Assembly (NCBI GenBank): GCA_045546275.1
Contig: JAZQCM010000001.1
Coordinates: forward strand, 310,001-374,000
Direction of reading: 5' to 3'
Length of the DNA: 64,000 nt
DNA from: RGIG1927 sp045546275
Lineage (GTDB): Bacteria; Bacillota; Clostridia; UMGS1883
Shown here: one piece after another, positions 24,879 through 33,312 of the stretch
How the letters are laid out: each line of letters opens with the position of its first letter
How positions within the stretch are numbered: position 1 is the first letter of the stretch
Made by a program: the position numbers and the translations under genes
The notes under the pieces: generated by a model
Database searches by the model: none
The model's input: only the letters and a program-made list of their open reading frames with translations
Told to the model about the DNA's origin: nothing

Positions 24879-25832
24879 CTATCTGCACACAAATGCATAC
24901 CAGTCGCCATCGTGCTTAACCTCAAGTATTTCAAAGCCGTTTTCCAAAAGTGCATTTTCAACTTCGTCCTTACGGAAATCAATAATACCCGATGTTATAA
25001 AGTAGCCGTCTTCCTTCATAAAGCTTCGTGCCTTCTTTGAAAGAGGAATGATAACATCCGCTACAATGTTTGCAACAACAATGTCATACCTTTCCTTTGC
25101 AATACGTTCACAAAGCTTTGTGTCAGAAAGCACGTTTCCGCATTCAACCTTGTAAACATCCCTCGACACATTGTTTAATGCTGCATTCTCATAAGCAATT
25201 TTTTCACAGTTAGGATCAATATCAACAGCATAGGCACGCTCTGCCCCCAAAAGAAGGCTTATAACCGACAAAATACCGCTTCCGCAGCCTAAGTCGGCAA
25301 CCTTGTCACCTTTTTTAACAACCTTTTCAAGCGCTTCTACGCACATTCTTGTTGTTTCGTGCTGTCCTGAACCAAAGGTTAAACCGGGGTCAATTTCAAA
25401 AATCAGCTTACCCTCGCTGTTTTCAACTTCTTCCCAGTGAGGCTTTATGATAATATTGTCTCCAACATACAATGGCTTGAAGTACTGTCGCCAGTTGTTT
25501 TCCCAATCCTCCTGAGCCATGTTGCCTATGGTAATTTCCAAGCTACCGTAGTCTTCGCTTTTCAAAGGCTCCAACGCCTGTTTAATGCTTGCAAGCGTTT
25601 CAGGAGCTTTACTGTCCTCCTGAATGTAGGTTTTCACCTTTGTGGGACCTTGCTTTTCGTTGTATAAATCTTCGTCAACATAGTCCCAGAAATCTTTATT
25701 TTCTTCAAGGAAACCGTTAAAATCGTCTTTATCTTCAATTTCAAAGCCTTCTATGCCAACCTTTGTCAACGCATCGCAAACTGCATCAATACCCCAGCTG
25801 TTTGTTTCAATGGAAATTTGAAGCCAATTCAT
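24879..25832 (-). CDS. prmA: ribosomal protein L11 methyltransferase PrmA
   Basis: Trimethylates ribosomal protein L11. It has an N-terminal substrate-binding part (NWLQISIETNSWGIDAVCDALTKVGIEGFEIED region, shown in key parts) and a Rossmann methyltransferase domain with SAM motif DLGCGSGILSV, the GSGQHETT loop before it, and NIVADVI after it. The 317-residue length is normal for the family. It is 11 bp after dnaJ in the heat-shock operon. Confidence 0.96.
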   Translation of the reverse strand: MNWLQISIETNSWGIDAVCDALTKVGIEGFEIEDKDDFNGFLEENKDFWDYVDEDLYNEKQGPTKVKTYIQEDSKAPETLASIKQALEPLKSEDYGSLEITIGNMAQEDWENNWRQYFKPLYVGDNIIIKPHWEEVENSEGKLIFEIDPGLTFGSGQHETTRMCVEALEKVVKKGDKVADLGCGSGILSVISLLLGAERAYAVDIDPNCEKIAYENAALNNVSRDVYKVECGNVLSDTKLCERIAKERYDIVVANIVADVIIPLSKKARSFMKEDGYFITSGIIDFRKDEVENALLENGFEILEVKHDGDWYAFVCR

Positions 25833-25843
25833 GGTATTCCTCC

Positions 25844-26995
25844 TTACTTATTAAAGTAGTCCTTAAGCTTACTGCTCCATTTCTTTTGCTGGTTGTAGTT
25901 TTTGTCGTTTGTTTCTTCAGCAAATTTCATAAGAGCCTCTCTTTGCTTTTGTGAAAGGTTTTTAGGTGTTTCAACATTTACTGTAATGTACATGTCGCCT
26001 CTGCCGTTGCCGTTAGGATATGGAATACCAACACCTTTCATTTTGAACTTTGTGCCTGTTTGTGTACCTTCGGGAATGTACTGTGTTTTCTTGCCGTCAA
26101 GAGAAGGCACTTCCAATTCGCCACCTAAGGTTGCCTGCACAAAGCTGATGGGAACATTAATATATACATCAAAATCGTCTCGTTCAAAAATAGGATGACG
26201 CTTGATATTGATTGTTACGTACAAATCGCCGTTAGGACCGCCGTTTTCACCTGCGTCGCCCTTACCGCGCACTCTTACTGACTGAGAGTCGTTAACACCC
26301 TGAGGAATATTTATTGTAATTTTGTCCGAAAGGCGTGACTTTCCTGCACCCTGGCAAACTGTACATCTTTCTTTTATAATCTGACCCTTGCCTCGACATT
26401 CGGGACAGGTTGTGTTTGTCTGAATCTGACCAAAGGGAGTGTTCTGCACACTTCTTACCTGACCACGGCCTCCGCAACGAGGACATGTTTCGGGTTGCGT
26501 GCCTTCCTTTGCGCCTGTGCCTGAGCACGCACTACAGTTTTCAAGTCTTGACACTCTTACATCCTTTTTGCAACCAAATGCCGCTTCTTCAAAAGTAAGG
26601 TCAATACTTGCACGGATATCTCTGCCCTTTTGAGGTGCATTACGCCTTGAGGAGCCGCCAAAACCTCCAAAGCCACCGCCGCCACCGAAGAAGGAGCCGA
26701 AGATGTCGCCCAGATCTCCCATGTCAAAGCCGTCAAAGCCTGAAAATCCGCCGCCACCGGCACTTCCATCCACACCTGCATGACCAAACTGGTCGTAGCG
26801 TGCTTTTTTATCAGCATCGGATAAAACAGAATACGCCTCGCCAACTTCTTTAAACTTTTCTGCCGCATCAGGATTATCCTTGTTTAAATCGGGATGATAC
26901 TGCTTTGCAAGCTTTCTGTATGCTTTTTTTATGTCATCGGCACTTGCACTTTTGTCAATTCCAAGCACCTCATAATAGTCTCTTTTATTTGCCAT
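25844..26995 (-). CDS. dnaJ: chaperone DnaJ
   Basis: Co-chaperone that delivers unfolded proteins to DnaK and stimulates its ATPase. J domain at the start (YEVLGIDKSA, with the HPD motif at YHPDLNK), a Gly/Phe-rich linker (GGGGFGGFGG), four zinc-binding CxxCxGxG motifs (CSACSGTG, CPRCGGRG, CPECRGKG, CTVCQGAG) and the C-terminal substrate-binding domains. 383 residues; a type I DnaJ. It is separated from dnaK by 68 bp that contain a hairpin. Confidence 0.98.
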   Translation of the reverse strand: MANKRDYYEVLGIDKSASADDIKKAYRKLAKQYHPDLNKDNPDAAEKFKEVGEAYSVLSDADKKARYDQFGHAGVDGSAGGGGFSGFDGFDMGDLGDIFGSFFGGGGGFGGFGGSSRRNAPQKGRDIRASIDLTFEEAAFGCKKDVRVSRLENCSACSGTGAKEGTQPETCPRCGGRGQVRSVQNTPFGQIQTNTTCPECRGKGQIIKERCTVCQGAGKSRLSDKITINIPQGVNDSQSVRVRGKGDAGENGGPNGDLYVTINIKRHPIFERDDFDVYINVPISFVQATLGGELEVPSLDGKKTQYIPEGTQTGTKFKMKGVGIPYPNGNGRGDMYITVNVETPKNLSQKQREALMKFAEETNDKNYNQQKKWSSKLKDYFNK

Positions 26996-27011
26996 AGTGT
27001 CACCTCGTATT

Positions 27012-27053
27012 ACGCACGAGAGAGTCGGACAAAAATTGCCCGACTCCTTGCGT
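27012..27053 (-). promoter_or_regulatory. intercistronic hairpin between dnaK and dnaJ
   Basis: A long imperfect hairpin (outer ACGCA/TGCGT, inner GAGTCGG/CCGACTC) without a T tract. It is more likely an mRNA processing or stability element, or a weak attenuator, than a terminator. Confidence 0.55.
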
Positions 27054-27063
27054 TTTTAATTAA

Positions 27064-28884
27064 TTACTGATTGTCATCCTGTGTAAATTCAGCGTCGTAT
27101 ACGCCATCGTTGCCGGGTGCTCCACCCATGTTGGGGGCTGCACCATCAGCGCCGGGCTGCTGATAAATCTTAGGAGCAATTTCATAGAACTTCTTTGTAA
27201 GTGAGTCAACACTTGCCTTGATAGCTTCCATGTCAGTTCCCTTTAAAGCTTCTTTAACCTTATCAATTTCAGCCTGGATGCCCTGCTTTTCGTCTTCTGT
27301 AATCTTGTCGCCTACTTCACCGAGTGCCTTTTCGCACTGGTAAACCATCTGGTCAGCGTTGTTTCTTGTGTCAATGTCTTCCTTACGCTTCTTGTCTTCT
27401 TCAGCAAACTGTTCTGCTTCCTGAACCGCTTTATTGATTTCGTCCTCGCTGAGGTTGCCGGATGCTGTGATTGTAATTTTCTGTTCCTTACCTGTGCCAA
27501 GGTCCTTCGCGGAAACGTTTACAATACCGTTTGCGTCAATATCGAATGTAACTTCAATCTGAGGAATGCCACGGGGTGCGGGAGCAATACCTGAAAGCTG
27601 GAAGTTACCGAGAGTTTTGTTCTGTGCCGCAAATTCTCTTTCACCCTGTAATACATGGATGTCAACTGCAGGCTGGTTGTCGGCAGCTGTGGAGAAAATC
27701 TGGCTCTTCTTTGTGGGGATTGTTGTGTTTCTTTCAATAAGACGTGTGCAAACACCGCCCAATGTTTCAATACCCAAGGAAAGAGGTGTTACGTCCAGAA
27801 GTACGATGTCCTTAACGTCACCTGCTAAAACGCCTGCCTGAATAGCTGCACCAATAGCAACACATTCATCGGGGTTGATACCCTTGTGAGGTTCCTTGCC
27901 GATAAACTTTGCAACAGCTTCGTTAACAGCAGGAATACGGCTGGAGCCACCTACCATAAGAACCTTGTCAATTTCGTTAGCAGAAAGACCTGCATCACGA
28001 AGAGCATTTCTTGTGGGAACCATTGTTCTTTCAACCAAGTCAGCTGTAAGCTCGTTGAACTTTGCTCTTGTAAGAGTAATGTCAAGGTGCTTGGGACCTG
28101 TAGCATCAGCTGTGATGAAGGGAAGGTTGATGTTGCTTGTTGTCAAGCCGGAAAGCTCAATTTTAGCCTTTTCAGCAGCTTCCTTCAATCTCTGCATAGC
28201 CATCTTGTCGTTAGAGAGGTCAATGCCCTGTTCCTTCTTGAATTCATTAACAAGATAGTCCATAATTCTCTGGTCGAAGTCGTCACCACCCAAGCGTGTG
28301 TCGCCGTTTGTTGCCAAAACTTCAAATACGCCGTCGCCGATTTCAAGAATGGATACGTCGAATGTACCGCCACCTAAGTCATAAACCATAATCTTCTGGT
28401 CGTCTTCCTTATCCATGCCGTAAGCAAATGCAGCTGCTGTGGGTTCGTTGATAATACGAAGAACTTCCAAACCTGCAATTCTGCCTGCATCCTTAGTTGC
28501 CTGACGCTGAGAGTCGGAGAAGTATGCAGGAACTGTGATAACTGCCTGGCTTACCTTTTCACCAAGATAGCTTTCAGCATCCTGCTTAAGCTTCTGGAGA
28601 ATCATAGCAGAAACCTCCGGAGGAGTGTAGCCCTTGCCGTCAATATCCACCTTGTAGTTTGTACCCATTTCTCTCTTAATGGAGATAACTGTCTTGTCGG
28701 GGTTTGTAACAGCCTGACGCTTTGCACTTGTACCTACAAGTCTTTCGCCGTCCTTTGTAAATGCCACAACAGAGGGAGTTGTTCTGCCACCTTCTGCGTT
28801 AGCGATTACAACAGGCTCGCCGCCTTCCATAACTGCTACACAAGAGTTTGTTGTACCTAAGTCAATACCGATAATCTTTGCCAT
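27064..28884 (-). CDS. dnaK: molecular chaperone DnaK (Hsp70)
   Basis: ATP-dependent Hsp70 chaperone. Nucleotide-binding domain with IGIDLGTTNSCVAVMEGG at the start, the VYDLGGGTFDVSIL phosphate motif and GGSSRIPAV; the short linker DVTPLSLGIE; a beta-sandwich substrate domain; and a helical lid with a Gly/Ala-rich C-terminal tail. 606 residues, typical of Firmicutes, which lack part of the Gram-negative insertion in the ATPase domain. The ATG is preceded by AAAGGAAG. Expression is expected to follow HrcA/CIRCE control from the operon promoter. Confidence 0.98.
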   Translation of the reverse strand: MAKIIGIDLGTTNSCVAVMEGGEPVVIANAEGGRTTPSVVAFTKDGERLVGTSAKRQAVTNPDKTVISIKREMGTNYKVDIDGKGYTPPEVSAMILQKLKQDAESYLGEKVSQAVITVPAYFSDSQRQATKDAGRIAGLEVLRIINEPTAAAFAYGMDKEDDQKIMVYDLGGGTFDVSILEIGDGVFEVLATNGDTRLGGDDFDQRIMDYLVNEFKKEQGIDLSNDKMAMQRLKEAAEKAKIELSGLTTSNINLPFITADATGPKHLDITLTRAKFNELTADLVERTMVPTRNALRDAGLSANEIDKVLMVGGSSRIPAVNEAVAKFIGKEPHKGINPDECVAIGAAIQAGVLAGDVKDIVLLDVTPLSLGIETLGGVCTRLIERNTTIPTKKSQIFSTAADNQPAVDIHVLQGEREFAAQNKTLGNFQLSGIAPAPRGIPQIEVTFDIDANGIVNVSAKDLGTGKEQKITITASGNLSEDEINKAVQEAEQFAEEDKKRKEDIDTRNNADQMVYQCEKALGEVGDKITEDEKQGIQAEIDKVKEALKGTDMEAIKASVDSLTKKFYEIAPKIYQQPGADGAAPNMGGAPGNDGVYDAEFTQDDNQ

Positions 28885-28921
28885 TTTAGTTACTTCCTTT
28901 CAAGTTAAAAATCTATAATTT

Positions 28922-29440
28922 TTAGTTTGCTACCTTTACCATGCTGTATCGAACAATTCTGTCGCCTATTTTATAGCCCTTCTGGAACTGTTCAACAATT
29001 TCGTTTTCGCCGTAATTGTCATCGTCAACATGCATTACTGCGTTGTGAAAATTGGGGTCAAATTTTTCGCCAACCGCCTTAATTTCTTCAACACCGCAAT
29101 TTTTAAGAGTTTCCTCAAACTGGCGCATAATCATTTTAACGCCTTCGTACAAGGGGTCCTCTTCCTTAGAAGCACTAAGTGCTCTTTCCATGTTGTCAAG
29201 CACAGGTAAAAATGCCGAGACAACACTAACCTTTGCTTCGGGATAAATGCTTTCCTTCTCCTTGGCGGTACGCTTTCTGAAATTATCATATTCAGCAACC
29301 AACCTGAGATATTTGTCATTTAACGCCTCAAGTTCTTTGTTTGGTGCTTCTTCAACTACTTCTGCTTGCTCTGAAACTTCTTCAGTTTCCGCAGTAGTTT
29401 CTTCAACCTCTACTTCTTCCTCTTTATTTTTCTTAGCCAT
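28922..29440 (-). CDS. grpE: nucleotide exchange factor GrpE
   Basis: Exchanges ADP for ATP on DnaK. An acidic N-terminus (KKNKEEEVEVEETTAETEEV) leads into a coiled coil (ELEALNDKYLRLVAEYDNFRKR, key part NDKYLRLVAEYDNF) and a C-terminal beta domain ending in GYKIGDRIVRYSMVKVAN, which is the family signature. I chose the ATG at 29440 (protein start MAKKNKEEE), six bases after GAGGTG; an upstream start would overlap the end of hrcA and lacks a site. 172 residues. Confidence 0.97.
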   Translation of the reverse strand: MAKKNKEEEVEVEETTAETEEVSEQAEVVEEAPNKELEALNDKYLRLVAEYDNFRKRTAKEKESIYPEAKVSVVSAFLPVLDNMERALSASKEEDPLYEGVKMIMRQFEETLKNCGVEEIKAVGEKFDPNFHNAVMHVDDDNYGENEIVEQFQKGYKIGDRIVRYSMVKVAN

Positions 29441-29450
29441 GTAGCTCACC

Positions 29451-30500
29451 TCATTCCTCGTCGTCATAGAAAGCACTGTTTAAAAGTGCTTCCAGCTGTG
29501 TGTTAATCATTTCCAAGGACGAAACAATCCTTGCGTAGTCCATTCTTGTAGGACCTATAACACCTATCTTACCGCTAAGCATTCCGCCTGCGTGGTAATT
29601 TGCAAGAACAATACTTGTGTCGTGCATTTCTGCAAGACCTGTTTCATCGCCGATAAGAATTTTAATTGCATTATTATCGCCCGTTTCGCTGAGTGCAAGC
29701 ATTTTTGTTGCATTAGCACGGTTGTCGATAAAGTTTAAAAATTCTCTTGCTCTGTCAATATTACAGAATTCGGGATGATTTAATATATTTGATGCACCGC
29801 CTACATATACCTCGGTCATGTCCTGCTTTAAGCATTCAAGAACAAATTCCAGTACAACCTTTAAAAAGTCCTTGTATTGACCCATCGCTCCGTATATGAG
29901 CATAATTCTCGACTCGTCAATGTCGTTAACGGAAAGGCCTGCAAGCTGCGAATTTAAAAACTCACTTATGGCATCAATTTCTCTGTAAGTTATATTGCCC
30001 TTTACTTTAACCTTTTTATTCCTTACCGTACCGCCATCAAGCACAACAACTATAAGCGCAAGATTTTTTTCAATCATAATCATCTTAACGTTTACACATC
30101 TTGACACCGAAACCGTAGGCATTGTAATAACCGTGGGGCACTTTGTTATTTTTGAAACAATGTCAGACACCGCAGAAATAACGCTGTTTAAATTTAAGTA
30201 CTTTCGCTCCAACGCCACATTTAACCCTTCAATGTCTTCAACAGTGGAGCTGTAGCGCTTCATGAGTGAATCCACATAAAACCTGTAACCCATCTGGCTG
30301 GGTACACGCCCTGCCGATGTGTGAGGTTTATCCAGAAAGCCCATTTCCTCCAAATCCGCCATTTCGTTTCGGATTGTGGCAGCACTTAAACCAAGGTCGT
30401 GGTTTTTTGCAATATTTCTTGACCCTACAGGTTCAGCAGTTGCAATGTAATCTTCAACTATTGCCTGAAGTATCAGCCTTTTTCTTTCGCCTAATTCCAT
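29451..30500 (-). CDS. hrcA: heat-inducible transcription repressor HrcA
   Basis: Repressor of class I heat-shock genes that binds CIRCE. A winged-helix N-terminus (ERKRLILQAIVEDYIATAEPVGSR, key part AEPVGSRNIA; then SAATIRNEMADLEEMGFLDKPHTSAGRVPS) is followed by a GAF-like dimerisation domain. 349 residues. It is the first gene of its own regulon, directly behind the CIRCE operator, and AGGTGA precedes the ATG. Confidence 0.98.
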   Translation of the reverse strand: MELGERKRLILQAIVEDYIATAEPVGSRNIAKNHDLGLSAATIRNEMADLEEMGFLDKPHTSAGRVPSQMGYRFYVDSLMKRYSSTVEDIEGLNVALERKYLNLNSVISAVSDIVSKITKCPTVITMPTVSVSRCVNVKMIMIEKNLALIVVVLDGGTVRNKKVKVKGNITYREIDAISEFLNSQLAGLSVNDIDESRIMLIYGAMGQYKDFLKVVLEFVLECLKQDMTEVYVGGASNILNHPEFCNIDRAREFLNFIDNRANATKMLALSETGDNNAIKILIGDETGLAEMHDTSIVLANYHAGGMLSGKIGVIGPTRMDYARIVSSLEMINTQLEALLNSAFYDDEE

Positions 30501-30526
30501 AGAGTCTCACCTGCCTTAATTTTTTG

Positions 30527-30553
30527 TTAGCACTCACTTTGTTCGAGTGCTAA
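30527..30553 (-). promoter_or_regulatory. CIRCE operator (HrcA binding site)
   Basis: TTAGCACTC-N9-GAGTGCTAA, identical to the CIRCE consensus. It lies between the hrcA promoter and its start codon, so HrcA represses the whole operon. Confidence 0.98.
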
Positions 30554-30557
30554 CGAT

Positions 30558-30586
30558 AGAATACCACCATGTTCCGTTTTTGTCAA
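30558..30586 (-). promoter_or_regulatory. sigma-A promoter of the hrcA operon
   Basis: Minus-strand -35 TTGACA (30581-30586), 17-bp spacer, -10 TATTCT (30558-30563); CIRCE begins 5 bp downstream and covers the likely transcription start. Confidence 0.85.
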
Positions 30587-30627
30587 TAGTTTCTTTTTAA
30601 CAAATTGTAAACTGTTTGAAAACAACA

Positions 30628-30656
30628 CAAAAAGCCACTCATTAAGTGGCTTTTTG
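30628..30656 (-). terminator. terminator of pnuC
   Basis: Perfect 12-bp stem (30628-30639 / 30645-30656), 5-base loop, ending in a T run; overlaps the pnuC stop. Confidence 0.85.
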
Positions 30657-31325
30657 TCTCTTCTCCATTTTTCTCCAGTTGAAAAATCCGTACATGTCGT
30701 TTACAAAAAACATTACAAAGCAAAAAATCATTGGAACGTAGGAAATATCCTTTAAGCTTGCAAGCACCCACAAAATTATAAGCACAACATCGTTTGCTGC
30801 ATAACCAAGGGCATAAAACGGACTTCGCAGATAAGTTAAATAACATGCTAAAAAGCTTGTTGTTACTGAAATTGTGCTGAAAAAGATATTTGCAGTATTA
30901 AAAAAGTCAAGAATGAAATAGAAAACCGTAGTTACTATGATTGCAAGAACACACATTACTGCCACATCTTTTTTGCAAATGCGTTTTACTTCAACTTCTT
31001 TTGTTTCTTTAAATGGGTGCTTAATCCAGCTTATAAGTGCCATTAGGGCAATGGGCGCAGTCATGAACACATATGTTATCATTTCCCCATAATAGCGACA
31101 AAAGAAGGATATCACCCCGTAAAATATGGAAAAAACAATTATAAGCACCTGACCTATCACATAGCCTTTTGCAAGAAAGATTAGCGCCGTAACACCAACA
31201 AGAGATGCTATAAGAGTAAGATAATCTCCACTTTGTGAAAAAGCAAACGACAAAATAACAACCACTACTGATACAACCCACAAAATAAGTTCAAATTTAT
31301 TCAAATCTTTAAAATAATTTCTCAT
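30642..31325 (-). CDS. pnuC: PnuC family nicotinamide riboside/mononucleotide transporter
   Basis: Membrane facilitator of the PnuC family; most members import nicotinamide riboside, others thiamine or deoxynucleosides. 227 residues with about seven helices; family regions around NKFELILWVVSVVVVILSF (key: ELILWVVSV), the ALGYAANDVVLIILWVLA helix and the C-terminal FVNDMYGFFNWRKMEKRQ are visible. The ATG at 31325 has GGAGG seven bases upstream; longer starts run into the terminator hairpin. It is preceded by an attenuator-like leader (see separate entries). The substrate is most likely nicotinamide riboside, but that is inference. Confidence 0.9.
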   Translation of the reverse strand: MRNYFKDLNKFELILWVVSVVVVILSFAFSQSGDYLTLIASLVGVTALIFLAKGYVIGQVLIIVFSIFYGVISFFCRYYGEMITYVFMTAPIALMALISWIKHPFKETKEVEVKRICKKDVAVMCVLAIIVTTVFYFILDFFNTANIFFSTISVTTSFLACYLTYLRSPFYALGYAANDVVLIILWVLASLKDISYVPMIFCFVMFFVNDMYGFFNWRKMEKRQKAT

Positions 31326-31346
31326 ATTTATTCCTCCAAACAAAAA

Positions 31347-31393
31347 GCATCCGCAGTATATCTTCAAAGACCTAACGATATACTAACGGATGC
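31347..31393 (-). terminator. terminator hairpin in the pnuC leader
   Basis: On the minus strand a long stem (outer GCATCCG/CGGATGC and inner AGTATATC/GATATACT, separated by 2-1 unpaired bases, 14-base loop) is followed by TTTTTG. It can end the pgsA transcript and would reduce readthrough into pnuC. Confidence 0.8.
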
Positions 31394-31401
31394 ATTCATC
31401 C
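31388..31401 (-). promoter_or_regulatory. possible anti-terminator hairpin in the pnuC leader
   Basis: On the minus strand GGATG-N4-CATCC sits directly before the terminator, and its 3' arm is the same sequence as the terminator 5' arm, so the two structures exclude each other. Just upstream lies CCAC-N6-GTGG. This resembles a transcription-attenuation switch, but the leader is short and I cannot match it to a known riboswitch class. Confidence 0.4.
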
Positions 31402-31417
31402 ACTACCCGGTGGCAGC

Positions 31418-31990
31418 TTATTCATCTTTCATTTTAACAGTTGTTATAGCTGTTCTGTTTTGTCTTGTGTAGTTCTGAACGGTACTGTGGATAATAAGCT
31501 CCTCCAGTCCTGCAACAAGTGCAATTATGTACACAATTGTGTAAACAATTTGCTCAGGAATATTAAACCAAATAAGATACGGCATCAAAAAGCAGGAAAA
31601 ACCGCTCAGCTTATTCATGTAAGTATGAAGCGATGCCATCTTCTTATACCTGAAAGCTGCAATAGTATAAGAGCAAACTCTTAACACAACCAAGCTGACA
31701 ATCATAACCGGCATTGCATCGGGCATGGCCGAAAGCATTCTGGGCAAAAGCTTAAAAAGCATTACCCCATAAAAGAGCAAGTCCGCAACAGAATCAAGCT
31801 TTGCACCAAACTCGCTCGTTTTCTTTGTCATTCGTGCCACAAAGCCGTCAAGAACATCGGTTATTCCGCAAAAGGTGTAAATAATGTAAAACGGTGTTGT
31901 GAAAATGCTTGTGAAGATCATGCAAATTGCTCCGACAATTCGCAATGATGTTATACAATTTGGAGCAGTAACCTTACTTTTTAAATCCAT
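31418..31990 (-). CDS. CDP-alcohol phosphatidyltransferase (PgsA-like)
   Basis: Integral membrane enzyme that joins a CDP-linked lipid to an alcohol, probably phosphatidylglycerophosphate synthase (CDP-diacylglycerol plus glycerol 3-phosphate) or a relative. The diagnostic motif D-x2-DG-x2-AR-x8-G-x3-D-x3-D is complete near residues 45-70. 190 residues with about six helices. It has its own promoter and ends just before the pnuC leader. It is not beside the usual recA/rimO neighbours of pgsA, so the alcohol acceptor is uncertain. Confidence 0.88.
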   Translation of the reverse strand: MDLKSKVTAPNCITSLRIVGAICMIFTSIFTTPFYIIYTFCGITDVLDGFVARMTKKTSEFGAKLDSVADLLFYGVMLFKLLPRMLSAMPDAMPVMIVSLVVLRVCSYTIAAFRYKKMASLHTYMNKLSGFSCFLMPYLIWFNIPEQIVYTIVYIIALVAGLEELIIHSTVQNYTRQNRTAITTVKMKDE

Positions 31991-32034
31991 CTAAAATTTC
32001 GCCTTCTTTGAAAAATATTTTTTCATTAAAGGAT

Positions 32035-32063
32035 ACTTTATCACAAAACGAGGTTTTTGTCAA
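32035..32063 (-). promoter_or_regulatory. sigma-A promoter of the pgsA-like gene
   Basis: Minus-strand -35 TTGACA (32058-32063), 17-bp spacer, -10 TAAAGT (32035-32040). Confidence 0.75.
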
Positions 32064-32067
32064 ATAT

Positions 32068-33291
32068 TTATTCTAACCCCTCTATGTATCTATGCATTGC
32101 TTCAGCAACAATTTTACTGTGAGCTACAGCCTCAACAACTGTTCGTGCACCATGAACTACATCGCCCGAGGCAAAGATTCCCTCTCGCCCTGTGTGACCG
32201 AATTCGTCCACAACCATAAGTCCGTTTTTGTTGGCCTCCAAGCCTTCGGTTTTTGAAGCAAGTGAGTTTCTGGGCTTCTGGCTTATGGCAATTATAACAG
32301 AATTTGATTTAACCAGACTGTCACTGCCTGTAACCTCCTCCATGGTGCCGTCATCATGCTCAATAACCTCACGGAAAATAACACCCTCGTCAACAATTTC
32401 AACGGGTTTTTTGTTGTATTCAAATCTCACGCCCTCAAGCTGAGCATATCTGAACTCGTAATCGCTTGCGGCAACATTCTTTTCAATTGAAAAGCATGTT
32501 ACATGCCTTGAACCATTTCGAACTGCAGTTCTTGCCACATCCATTGCAGCATTACCAGCACCAATAACTGTAACATTTTCACCTAATTTATAAACATCGG
32601 GGTTATTAAGATAGTTAATTGCATAGTGCACATTGCCCAAGGTTTCTCCTTTAATATGCAACGCTCTTGGTTTCCATGCACCTGTGCCAAGGAAAATCGC
32701 CTTATATCCGTCACGGAACAAGTCTTCAATGGTTATGGCATCACCAATTCTTATGTTAGGTCTTACCTTAATACCACGCATTTCAATATGACGATACTGC
32801 AAATCGTCAATAACACTCTTTGGCAATCTGTATTCTGGAATACCATAACGAAGTACGCCCCCTAATTTATCACGGGACTCAAAAATGGTAACCTGATAGC
32901 CGTACTTTGCCAAAATTATGGCAATAGTAAGCCCTGCAGGACCTGCACCAACAATAGCCACTCTTTTTCCGTTGGAGGTTTCGGGACCCTTTTTAATTTT
33001 AGGAGCATAGGCTCCCGATATGTAGCTCTCAATAGCCGAAAAATGCACAGGTGTGCCTTTTTTTCCTAAAACACAATGCCCTTCACATTGCTTTTCATGG
33101 TTACATACAAGGCTACAAATGGTTGTGAGTGGGTTGTTCTCGAACAAAATCTGCCCTGCTTCGTCAAGCCTGTTTTCTTTTAAAAGCTTTATTACCGTTG
33201 GGATGGGAGTACTTATTGGGCACCCCTGTAAGCACTGGGGGTTTTTACACTCCAGGCATCTTTCCGCTTCGTCCAAAATGTGATAAGCCAT
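32068..33291 (-). CDS. GltD-like NAD(P)-dependent flavoprotein oxidoreductase
   Basis: Soluble FAD- and NAD(P)-binding protein of 407 residues related to the small subunit of glutamate synthase (GltD) and to NfnL-type enzymes. N-terminal Fe-S region with ERCLECKNPQCLQGCPIS and CSLVCNHEKQCEGHC; FAD site VAIVGAGPAGLTIA; NAD(P) site VTVIGAGNAAMDVART; and a C-terminal IFASGDVVHGARTVVEAV motif that closes the flavin site. No large subunit lies beside it, so it may act with an unlinked partner or on its own as a ferredoxin/NADPH-linked dehydrogenase. Family certain, reaction uncertain. Confidence 0.88.
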   Translation of the reverse strand: MAYHILDEAERCLECKNPQCLQGCPISTPIPTVIKLLKENRLDEAGQILFENNPLTTICSLVCNHEKQCEGHCVLGKKGTPVHFSAIESYISGAYAPKIKKGPETSNGKRVAIVGAGPAGLTIAIILAKYGYQVTIFESRDKLGGVLRYGIPEYRLPKSVIDDLQYRHIEMRGIKVRPNIRIGDAITIEDLFRDGYKAIFLGTGAWKPRALHIKGETLGNVHYAINYLNNPDVYKLGENVTVIGAGNAAMDVARTAVRNGSRHVTCFSIEKNVAASDYEFRYAQLEGVRFEYNKKPVEIVDEGVIFREVIEHDDGTMEEVTGSDSLVKSNSVIIAISQKPRNSLASKTEGLEANKNGLMVVDEFGHTGREGIFASGDVVHGARTVVEAVAHSKIVAEAMHRYIEGLE

Positions 33292-33312
33292 AATTTTCCC
33301 TCTCTCTTATAT

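Noticed and set aside
27886..28377. + strand frames opposite dnaK
   Set aside because: Antisense to a highly conserved gene and not similar to a known protein.
31326..31417. TPP or THF riboswitch before pnuC
   Set aside because: The conserved bases of these classes are missing and the leader is too short; only the attenuator-like geometry is kept as a finding.
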